A stretch of DNA of 64,000 nucleotides from the NCBI RefSeq assembly GCF_001269345.1, contig NZ_CXOP01000002.1:1488853-1552852 (forward strand), in the 5' to 3' direction. Under the pieces are notes generated by a model, which did no database searches, was not told the DNA's origin, and was given only the letters and a program-made list of their open reading frames with translations. Position numbers and translations under genes: made by a program. Below, piece by piece: positions 58,080 through 64,000 of this stretch (position 1 is its first letter; each line of letters begins with the position of its first letter). This DNA comes from Limnohabitans sp. 2KL-27. GTDB lineage: Bacteria > Pseudomonadota > Gammaproteobacteria > Burkholderiales > Burkholderiaceae_C.

Positions 58080-58757
58080 ATGGCCACAAGCAAAAAAGCC
58101 ACAGCGCCCGCCCAACCGCCTGCCAAGCCGGCCGCTGAGCTTCGGGTTTACCTGACGCTCACCGACCTGCAGCCCCAGTTCTCCTCGTGGATGAGTTCGC
58201 CCCTGGGCGCACGCGGCTACGTGGCGATGCAAGGCACCAACGCGCTGCTGGTCGAGATCGCCCCCGGTCTGTCCATTCAACGCGTGATTGATTTGGCCCT
58301 CAAGGCCGAGCCCACACTCGAGCCCGGCATCCTGGCGGTGGAGCGGCAGTTTGGCGTGCTGGAGTTGCACAGCAACGACAGCGCGGCGCTACAGCGAGCC
58401 GGAAAGGTCATCCTGCAATGGATGGGCGCGAAGGCCGAAGACCAGCTGCGCCCGCATCTGCTGTACAGCGACATTCTGGAAAATGTGACCGATCAGCACG
58501 CCGTGCTGATGAACCGGACACGCCAAGCCAGCATGGTGCTGCCTGGCCAGAACATGCTGCTCATGGAAGTGGCCCCGGCCCTGTTCGGTGCCCACATGGC
58601 CAACGAAGCCGAAAAGGTCGCCCCCGACTTGACCTTGGTCGAGTGCAGCATGATCGGTGCCAGTGGCCGCATGTACCTCACAGGCAGCATGGCTTCTCTC
58701 GAAAAAGCCAAAGCCCATGTGGAGCAACTGCTCGCGCAGATTCCGGGGCGCGGCTGA
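58080..58757 (+). CDS. BMC-T shell protein 2 (EutL-like tandem BMC)
   Basis: Second trimeric tandem-BMC protein, 225 residues, a diverged paralogue of the one at 55859-56473 (shared pattern LPGQNMLLMEVAPALFGAHMANEAEKV). It has an extra N-terminal tail of about 20 residues rich in Ala, Pro, Lys and Thr before the first BMC domain. Perfect ribosome site AAGGAGG at 58069-58075. Last gene of the operon; two different BMC-T proteins may give mixed pores. Confidence 0.88.
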   Translation: MATSKKATAPAQPPAKPAAELRVYLTLTDLQPQFSSWMSSPLGARGYVAMQGTNALLVEIAPGLSIQRVIDLALKAEPTLEPGILAVERQFGVLELHSNDSAALQRAGKVILQWMGAKAEDQLRPHLLYSDILENVTDQHAVLMNRTRQASMVLPGQNMLLMEVAPALFGAHMANEAEKVAPDLTLVECSMIGASGRMYLTGSMASLEKAKAHVEQLLAQIPGRG

Positions 58758-58867
58758 TCTTCAAATCACCAACCGACCGGCCCGGGTCCGGGATCATGAG
58801 GGGTGCCAGCCCCTGCCTCGCACAGACAAAACCCCACGCCTTGCATCAGCCGGGCATGGGACTTTTT

Positions 58868-59326
58868 TCAGCCGATTTCGGCGATCAGTTCGATCTCGAC
58901 GCAAGCGCCCATCGGGATTTGCGCCACCCCAAAGGCGCTGCGGGCGTGTGCGCCGGCCTGTGCGCCAAAAACCTGGCCCAGCAGTTCGCTGCAACCGTTG
59001 GTGACCAGGTGCTGCTCGGTGAAGTCGCCGGTCGAGTTGACCAGGCTCATCACTTTGACGATGCGTTTGACCTTGTTCAGATCGCCCACTGCTGCATGCA
59101 GGGTGCCCATCAGGTCGATGGCCACGGCGCGTGCGGCTTGTTGGCCTTCGGCGGTGCTGATGTTCTTGCCCAGTTGGCCGACCCAGACTTTGCCGTCTTT
59201 TTTGGCGATGTGGCCCGACAGGAACACCAGGTTGCCGGTCTGCACAAAGGGCACATAAGCGGCAGCAGGTACAGCCACGGGGGGCAGTTCGATGTTCAGG
59301 GATTTCAGGGTGTCGTAAACGCTCAT
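58868..59326 (-). CDS. RidA (YjgF/UK114) family protein
   Basis: A 152-residue RidA-type protein. The core VQTGNLVFLSGHIAK, the middle GDLNKVKRIVKVMSLVNS, and the C-terminal ARSAFGVAQIPMGACVEIELIAEI with the arginine equivalent to the catalytic one of RidA are present. RidA hydrolyses reactive enamine/imine intermediates. It is convergent with the microcompartment operon, 110 bases away, so a functional link (for example to amino-aldehyde or imine products) is possible but unproved. Confidence 0.88.
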   Translation of the reverse strand: MSVYDTLKSLNIELPPVAVPAAAYVPFVQTGNLVFLSGHIAKKDGKVWVGQLGKNISTAEGQQAARAVAIDLMGTLHAAVGDLNKVKRIVKVMSLVNSTGDFTEQHLVTNGCSELLGQVFGAQAGAHARSAFGVAQIPMGACVEIELIAEIG

Positions 59327-59350
59327 GCTCAGCCTCTGTGCAGTGGGGGA

Positions 59351-59376
59351 TGGATTCTCGCCTGCGCGGGAATGAC
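59351..59376. repeat. 26-bp hairpin repeat, copy 2 (inverted)
   Basis: TGGATTCTCGCC followed by TGCGCGGGAATGAC; the reverse complement of the copy at 25063-25088 with five differences. Two of them (an A-T pair swapped to T-A) preserve stem pairing, and one leaves a G-T wobble. Confidence 0.65.
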
Positions 59377-59451
59377 AAAAATGAACCGGGATTGTCGCTC
59401 AATCCGATGGACCGATTCGGCCATCTTTGTGGGATGCAGGCTCCTTGCAGC

Positions 59452-60345
59452 CTACAGCGGCGCTACCGTGACCGCGACGTCGAGTGTGTGAGAGCCGCCC
59501 CCTTGCAGCACGCCGCGCAGGGGTGAGACATCGGCGAAATCCCTGCCCACAGCCAGGCGCACATAGTCTTCGCCCGGACTGGCCAGACCGCAGCGGTCAT
59601 TGGTCGGGTCCAGGTCGAACCAGCCTTGGCTGGCGTGGCTGGCCAGTTCGGGCATATACACCGAGGCCCAAGCGTGCGAGGCGTCACTGCCCACCAAGCG
59701 GGCTTGGCCCGGTGGCGGCTGGGTGAGCAGGTAGCCGCTCACGTAGCGTGCCGGCAGGCCCAGCGAGCGCAGGCAGGCCACCAGGATGTGGGCAAAGTCT
59801 TGGCAAACCCCCCGTTTGTTCTGAAGTGCTTCCAGAGCGGGGGTGTTGATGTCGGTGCTGGCCGTTTCGTAATGGAAATCGCGGTGCATGCGGGCCGTCA
59901 GAGCCTGGGCCGCTTGCATGAGCGAACGCCCGGGCGTGAAACTGCTTTGCGCATAGTCGGCAAAGGCCGCGTGCACCGGGGCATGGTGCGAGCCAAAGAC
60001 CATGCCCGCATGCACATCTCCCGCCTGGCCACCCCGGTAGCGGAAATGATCACGCACGGCTTCCCAGCTTTGCAGGGCGCTGGCTGGAGAGATCGCTCGG
60101 GTCTCGACCTCGGTGTAGGCCCGCACGCTCAGGCCCTCGTGCGGATGAGTCAGCGCCCAATAGGCACGGTGGTTCAAAAAAGCGTCGATGCTGTGCTGCA
60201 CCGAAGCCTCGGGCGAGATCTGCATCGTATGGCGCAAGACGCTTTGGCAGGGCGTGTCGGCCGCTTGCAGATGGGCCACATGCTGCGCGGTTTGCACCGA
60301 GGGGCTGTAGCGGTAGCGGGTGTCGTGCGTGATGGCCAGGCGCAT
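59452..60345 (-). CDS. Transglutaminase-like family protein
   Basis: Papain-like transglutaminase-fold protein of 297 residues with an N-terminal beta-sandwich (MRLAITHDTRYRYSPSVQTAQH). The catalytic triad is visible: Cys181 in KRGVCQDFAHI, His in SDASHAWASVY, and Asp in WFDLDPTND. Bacterial members are often proteases or amidases rather than cross-linkers. Downstream of the ATP-grasp/alpha-E gene by 15 bases. Confidence 0.9.
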   Translation of the reverse strand: MRLAITHDTRYRYSPSVQTAQHVAHLQAADTPCQSVLRHTMQISPEASVQHSIDAFLNHRAYWALTHPHEGLSVRAYTEVETRAISPASALQSWEAVRDHFRYRGGQAGDVHAGMVFGSHHAPVHAAFADYAQSSFTPGRSLMQAAQALTARMHRDFHYETASTDINTPALEALQNKRGVCQDFAHILVACLRSLGLPARYVSGYLLTQPPPGQARLVGSDASHAWASVYMPELASHASQGWFDLDPTNDRCGLASPGEDYVRLAVGRDFADVSPLRGVLQGGGSHTLDVAVTVAPL

Positions 60346-60360
60346 GGTGTGTCTTGTGCT

Positions 60361-63126
60361 TCAAGCACCCACGCTGTAGCGGGCTTCACCGCTGTGCGTG
60401 AAAAACAGGCTGCACAGCTGGTCCGAGACTTCGCGTGCGGCGCTTTGGCATTGGCCAAGTGTGGCCTGCAGGGGCAGGGGCTGGTTTGTTGCTGTGGTTG
60501 CGTTGTTGGTGCTTGCGTTCAGAGGCCACAGCGCCTCGGGCCGCAACTCGATCAGCGCGGGCAGGCGCTCAGCCAAAGGCAAGGTCGCCCCTTCGGCCAG
60601 ATGGCCCATGCGCTTCAAGCGTGAGCGCAGCGTGTGCGCCACCCAACCCAGCGAACGGGGGTTGTCCGGGTCGGTCACCAGCAGGTCCACCAGGGCCTGG
60701 GGCGTGCGGCTTTGCTGGTATTGGGCGTGGAAACTGATGGTGCTGTCAAACAGGTCGAGCACGGTGTCAAACCCGGCTTGCTCTTCTATGAGGCCCAACT
60801 GCACAGCTTCGCTCAGGGCGTGGGACAAAAATTCAAGCCGCTCGATGTGGCGGCCCATGGAGAGCAAACGCCAGCCGTCGTCGCGGCTCATGCGGTCGGT
60901 TTGTGCGCCTGTGAGCGCGGCCAGCATCTGGCTGGTGTCGGCCAAAAGGCCTTGCACCACCACGGACTCGGGCAGGGCCTCAGACGTGGGCTGTGGCAGT
61001 GCTTGCGCTTTGGCTGGTTGGAAAAAGCGCGATTCGGCCTGTTCAAGCAAGCGCCAGTGCTCGGGCGAGAGGCGCTCGCGCACCGAAGCGGCGGCCAGGC
61101 GCACCGAGCGCAGATTGAATCCCACGCTGGTGGCCAGTTCTTGGTCCCACAAGCCGGCGATCAAGGAGCGCTCGAACACGCGGTGCGCTTGCCCTGCGGC
61201 AGGTACACCGGCCCTGACCAGGCCGTGGCGCATGGCCATGCGGGTGATGAAGTTCAGCAAACAGGGCAGGTTCTGGTTTCCGCTGCCCAGTATTTCCAGA
61301 CTCAGACGTACCAGGCGCAAGGTGTTTTCGGTGCGCTCGGTGTAGCGGCCCATCCAGAACAGGTTTTCTGCGGCGCGGCTGGTGACCAGCCGTTGGCGTT
61401 GCGCGATGGCTTCACTGGCGGCCGGGATGCTGGACGCTGCACAGGGCGGTGTGGTGGGTTTGGCTGCCAACAGCGACGGGGCCTGCCACGGGGATGGCGT
61501 TGGCACCTGTCTGGTGTGGGCTGTCTGCGCATGGGGCGGTGGCGCGGTGGTGGGGCTTTGCACCCAGACGTCCGCGCTGGAGCCGCCGCGCTGCATGGAG
61601 GCAATGCCCTCACGCGTGCCCAGCCGTGCCAGACCACCGGGCAAAACCTGCCAGCCGCCTTGGGCGTCGACCACCGCGAACACGCGCAGCACCACCGGGC
61701 GGGACTGGATGCTGGACACGCCACCAGCGCCGGTTTGCCAGGTGGGTTGGTGCGACAGCGGCAGCCAAGACTGCAGGGTGTGGGCGTCGGGGTCGCGCAA
61801 GATGCGTTGGGCCCATTCGTTTTGTTCTTGGCGCGACAGTCGGTGGCCCAGCACCGGCTCGAAACTTTGGCGGTCGGTGTGGTACGGGTAGGTGGGCTTG
61901 ATGACGCAATGCGCGATGCGCGGCAACACGTCTTGCAAGGCCGCAGCTTCGCCGCACCACCAACTCGGGATGGCGGGCAGTTGCAGCTCTTGCCCCAGCA
62001 GTTCACGCGCCAGGCCGGGCATGAAACCCAGCAGCGCGTTGGACTCCAAAAAGCCCGAGCCGGGCGTGTTGGCCACCAACACGTTCCCACTGCGGACCGC
62101 TTGCAGCAGGCCGGGTACGCCCAGCGTCGAGTCGGCCCGCAACTCCAAGGGATCAATCCAGTCGTCGTCCACCCGTTTGAGCAAGCCGTGTACCGGTTGC
62201 AAGCCTTGCAGGGTTTTGAGGTACAGCTTTTGGTCGCGCACCGTCAGGTCGTTGCCCTGCACCAGGCTCAGGCCCAGGTAGCGTGCGAGGTACGCGTGCT
62301 CAAAGTAAGTTTCGTTGTAAGGGCCAGGCGTGAGCAGGGCGATGTGTGCAGAGGCCCCTGCCGGGCTGCGGGCCTTGATGCCGTCGATCAGGGTGCGGTA
62401 GGTGTGCGCCAGCCGCTGCACCGGAAACGCCTCAAAGGCCTTCGGGAACAGGCGCGAGACGATTTGCCGGTTTTCGATCAGGTAGCCCATGCCCGAGGGC
62501 GCTTGCGTGCGCTGCGACAGCAGCCACCAGCACCCGTCAGGCCCACGCGCCAGATCAAAAGCAGCCAGGGACAAATAACGCCCACCCACCGGGGTCACGC
62601 CGTGCATGGCAGGCAAATAGGCCGGGTGTCCTTGCACCAGCGCAGGAGGCAACTGGCCGCGCAACACCAGTTGCTGTGGGCCGTAGGCATCGGCCATGAT
62701 GCGCTCGAGCAGCTGCATGCGTTGCATCATGCCTGCCTCGATCTGTTGCCAGTCGCTGTGACCGAGCATGAGCGGGAACAGGTCGAGTGACCAAGGGCGC
62801 TGCGGCTGGTCGGCGCTGGCATAGACGTTGTAGGTGATGCCGTTGTCGCGCACCTGCCGCTGCAAGTTGGCCATGCGGGTGTTCAGATCTGACCGTTGTC
62901 CTGGGGGTTCCGACGCCAGAGGCTCGATGAAGGATTGCCATGGCCCGCTGATCGAGGGGGTGGTCTTTGCCGTTATGGCTGCTTGCTGTGACGCTGCAGA
63001 GGGTGCGACTTCACCCCGCAGTTCATCCCAGTGCCCTGCAGGGGCGCGATCTTGCTCAAGCGACAGCCATTTCATGGCTTGGGCTTCAGGTGCGCGGTCC
63101 TGTTGCGGTGAGGGCTCATTCATCAA
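60361..63126 (-). CDS. Circularly permuted ATP-grasp / alpha-E fusion protein
   Basis: A 921-residue fusion. The N-terminal half (about 90-490) is the circularly permuted ATP-grasp type 2 domain (DUF404/407), with GVTPVGGRYLSLAAFDLARGPDG and RVDDDWIDPLELR; the C-terminal part (about 585-900) is the helical alpha-E domain (DUF403), beginning RAAENLFWMGRYTERTENTLRL. In many genomes these are two adjacent genes. Proposed, from comparative genomics, to make a peptide-like bond together with the flanking transglutaminases; the product is unknown. Confidence 0.88.
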   Translation of the reverse strand: MMNEPSPQQDRAPEAQAMKWLSLEQDRAPAGHWDELRGEVAPSAASQQAAITAKTTPSISGPWQSFIEPLASEPPGQRSDLNTRMANLQRQVRDNGITYNVYASADQPQRPWSLDLFPLMLGHSDWQQIEAGMMQRMQLLERIMADAYGPQQLVLRGQLPPALVQGHPAYLPAMHGVTPVGGRYLSLAAFDLARGPDGCWWLLSQRTQAPSGMGYLIENRQIVSRLFPKAFEAFPVQRLAHTYRTLIDGIKARSPAGASAHIALLTPGPYNETYFEHAYLARYLGLSLVQGNDLTVRDQKLYLKTLQGLQPVHGLLKRVDDDWIDPLELRADSTLGVPGLLQAVRSGNVLVANTPGSGFLESNALLGFMPGLARELLGQELQLPAIPSWWCGEAAALQDVLPRIAHCVIKPTYPYHTDRQSFEPVLGHRLSRQEQNEWAQRILRDPDAHTLQSWLPLSHQPTWQTGAGGVSSIQSRPVVLRVFAVVDAQGGWQVLPGGLARLGTREGIASMQRGGSSADVWVQSPTTAPPPHAQTAHTRQVPTPSPWQAPSLLAAKPTTPPCAASSIPAASEAIAQRQRLVTSRAAENLFWMGRYTERTENTLRLVRLSLEILGSGNQNLPCLLNFITRMAMRHGLVRAGVPAAGQAHRVFERSLIAGLWDQELATSVGFNLRSVRLAAASVRERLSPEHWRLLEQAESRFFQPAKAQALPQPTSEALPESVVVQGLLADTSQMLAALTGAQTDRMSRDDGWRLLSMGRHIERLEFLSHALSEAVQLGLIEEQAGFDTVLDLFDSTISFHAQYQQSRTPQALVDLLVTDPDNPRSLGWVAHTLRSRLKRMGHLAEGATLPLAERLPALIELRPEALWPLNASTNNATTATNQPLPLQATLGQCQSAAREVSDQLCSLFFTHSGEARYSVGA

Positions 63127-63164
63127 AGCATTGTCGCTGGAATTGGAGCGAACTCATGGGTCTT

Positions 63165-63189
63165 CGTGGGAGCGAGCCCCCGCAGGGGT
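63165..63189. repeat. Degenerate single REP half-unit, copy 6
   Basis: CGTGGGAGCGAGCCCCCGCAGGGGTGA between the DUF2126 and ATP-grasp genes. It keeps the GTGGGAGCGAGCCCC start, but the second arm is decayed. Confidence 0.55.
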
Positions 63190-63207
63190 GATCCAGTCGA
63201 TGGGCAT

Positions 63208-64000
63208 TCATACCCGTCTCAAATCCAGCGTGTACGGAAACTCAGGACTGGCGTGCAGCAGGGCGTTGGGTCGCAGGGTTGGCAACTGTTTCATGGCGCC
63301 GGGCGTGTGCCCCATGCGGAAAAAGCGGGCCAGGCGGCGGCTCTCGGCTTCGTAGGCGTTGACCGGGAAACTGTCGTAGTTGCGGCCCCCGGGGTGCACC
63401 ACGTGGTACTGGCAACCTCCCAGCGAGCGCTTCATCCAGGTGTCTACCAGGTCCACCGTGAGCGGCGCGTGCACGCCAATGCTCGGGTGCAGCGACGAGG
63501 GCGGGTTCCACGCCTTGTAGCGCACGCTGGCCACGTACTCGCCCACCACCCCCGTGGGTTGCAAAGGCAGGGGGGTGCCATTCACGGTCACGGTGTGGCG
63601 TGCGGGGTTGATGCCGCTGACATGCACCTCGATGCGCTCGATTGACGAGTCCACATAGCGGGCCGTGCCGCCTGCGCCATTTTCCTCGCCCATGACATGC
63701 CACGGCTCGAGCGCATTGCGCAGGGTGAGCACCGCGCCATCGACCTGGACTTGGCCAAGCAATGGAAACCGGAATTCAAAATGCGGCGCAAACCAGCTGG
63801 GGTCGAAGTGAAAGCCCGCATCGCCCAACTCGGTCAGCACATCGTCAAAGTCCTTTTGCAACCAGTGTGGCAGCATGAAGCGGTCGTGCAGCTCGGTGCC
63901 CCAGCGCGTCACGGGCGCTGCATACGGCGCGTCCCAGAAGCGCGCCACCAAGGCCCGCAACAGCAACTGTTGCACGATGCTCATGCGCTCGTGCGGCGGC
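63208..64000 (-). CDS. DUF2126 transglutaminase-type protein, C-terminal part
   Basis: The 3' part of a large gene whose start lies beyond the right edge; the frame is open to the last base. The visible part reads PPHERMSIVQQLLLRALVARFW, VTRWGTELHDRFMLPHWLQKDF, and ends with KQLPTLRPNALLHASPEFPYTLDLRRV, matching the C-terminal DUF2126 region of about 1100-residue transglutaminase-like proteins. The in-frame ATG at 63984 is internal. It is probably co-transcribed with the two genes to its left. Confidence 0.9.
   Translation of the reverse strand, partial: PPHERMSIVQQLLLRALVARFWDAPYAAPVTRWGTELHDRFMLPHWLQKDFDDVLTELGDAGFHFDPSWFAPHFEFRFPLLGQVQVDGAVLTLRNALEPWHVMGEENGAGGTARYVDSSIERIEVHVSGINPARHTVTVNGTPLPLQPTGVVGEYVASVRYKAWNPPSSLHPSIGVHAPLTVDLVDTWMKRSLGGCQYHVVHPGGRNYDSFPVNAYEAESRRLARFFRMGHTPGAMKQLPTLRPNALLHASPEFPYTLDLRRV

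Noticed and set aside
54356..58757. Carboxysome
   Set aside because: No RuBisCO, carbonic anhydrase, CsoS2 or CcmM is present, and the enzyme is an acylating aldehyde dehydrogenase, so this is a metabolosome-type locus.
54356..58757. Standard Eut or Pdu operon
   Set aside because: No ethanolamine ammonia-lyase, diol dehydratase, B12 reactivation, PduL/EutD or EutG/PduQ is present.
58758..58867. Intrinsic terminator after the microcompartment operon
   Set aside because: GC-rich inverted repeats (CCCGGGTCCGGG, AGGGGTGCCAGCCCCT) exist but lack a T-tract, so no terminator is called.

Overview
The window is chromosomal DNA from a betaproteobacterium, most likely Comamonadaceae (Limnohabitans/Rhodoferax-like). 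This rests on the nuo operon ending in a DUF2818 gene, the tsaE-amiC and pyrG-kdsA-eno-ftsB orders, Bug-type solute receptors, high GC, and 4-bp ATGA start/stop overlaps between many genes. I see no rRNA, tRNA, IS element, prophage or CRISPR array. No stretch above 300 bases lacks a gene.

Layout: 1-9166 is the 3' part of a complex I operon (nuoG' to nuoN plus DUF2818), followed by a NUDIX hydrolase, DUF1178 and arfB (to 10845). 10879-16959 is an envelope-modification block: two secreted SGNH hydrolases, a LysM/glucosaminidase protein and an OatA-like acyltransferase. The second hydrolase and the acyltransferase are translationally coupled to miaA and a Bcr/CflA exporter. 19272-28115 holds mutL, a DedA protein, amiC-tsaE, queG, an AEC carrier, a Bug receptor and xerD. 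28248-30700 holds a DUF455 protein, a gamma carbonic anhydrase and hslO. 30790-36452 is a minus-strand run pyrG-kdsA-DUF1330-eno-ftsB-pnuC-nadR kinase. 36530-44712 holds coaBC, dut, a SlyD-type isomerase, roxA, a small lipoprotein, bamC, dapA, a methyltransferase and an MFS carrier. 44835-49269 is parE-parC.

The most notable region is 49845-58757. A Crp/Fnr-type regulator is divergent from an apparent ten-gene operon: a sulfonate/nitrate-type ABC transporter (receptor, ATPase, permease), a TauD/TfdA dioxygenase, a CoA-acylating aldehyde dehydrogenase, and a bacterial microcompartment (BMC) shell set (two EutL-like BMC-T, one BMC-P, one BMC-H). The operon also encodes a 323-residue protein joining a SnoaL-like domain, a Cys-rich segment and a C-terminal motif seen in EutQ/EutT. 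The dehydrogenase C-terminus and the 323-residue protein N-terminus both look like encapsulation peptides. My model is import of a small anionic substrate, oxygenolytic release of an aldehyde, and aldehyde-to-acyl-CoA conversion inside the shell. The usual phosphotransacylase and alcohol dehydrogenase are absent, so this is not a standard Pdu/Eut metabolosome. A RidA-family gene lies convergent just downstream.

The window closes with a minus-strand cluster of a transglutaminase, a circularly permuted ATP-grasp/alpha-E protein and the 3' part of a DUF2126 gene. A REP-type palindromic repeat (about 27 bp, single or as inverted pairs) occurs at six intergenic sites, and a second 26-bp hairpin repeat occurs twice.
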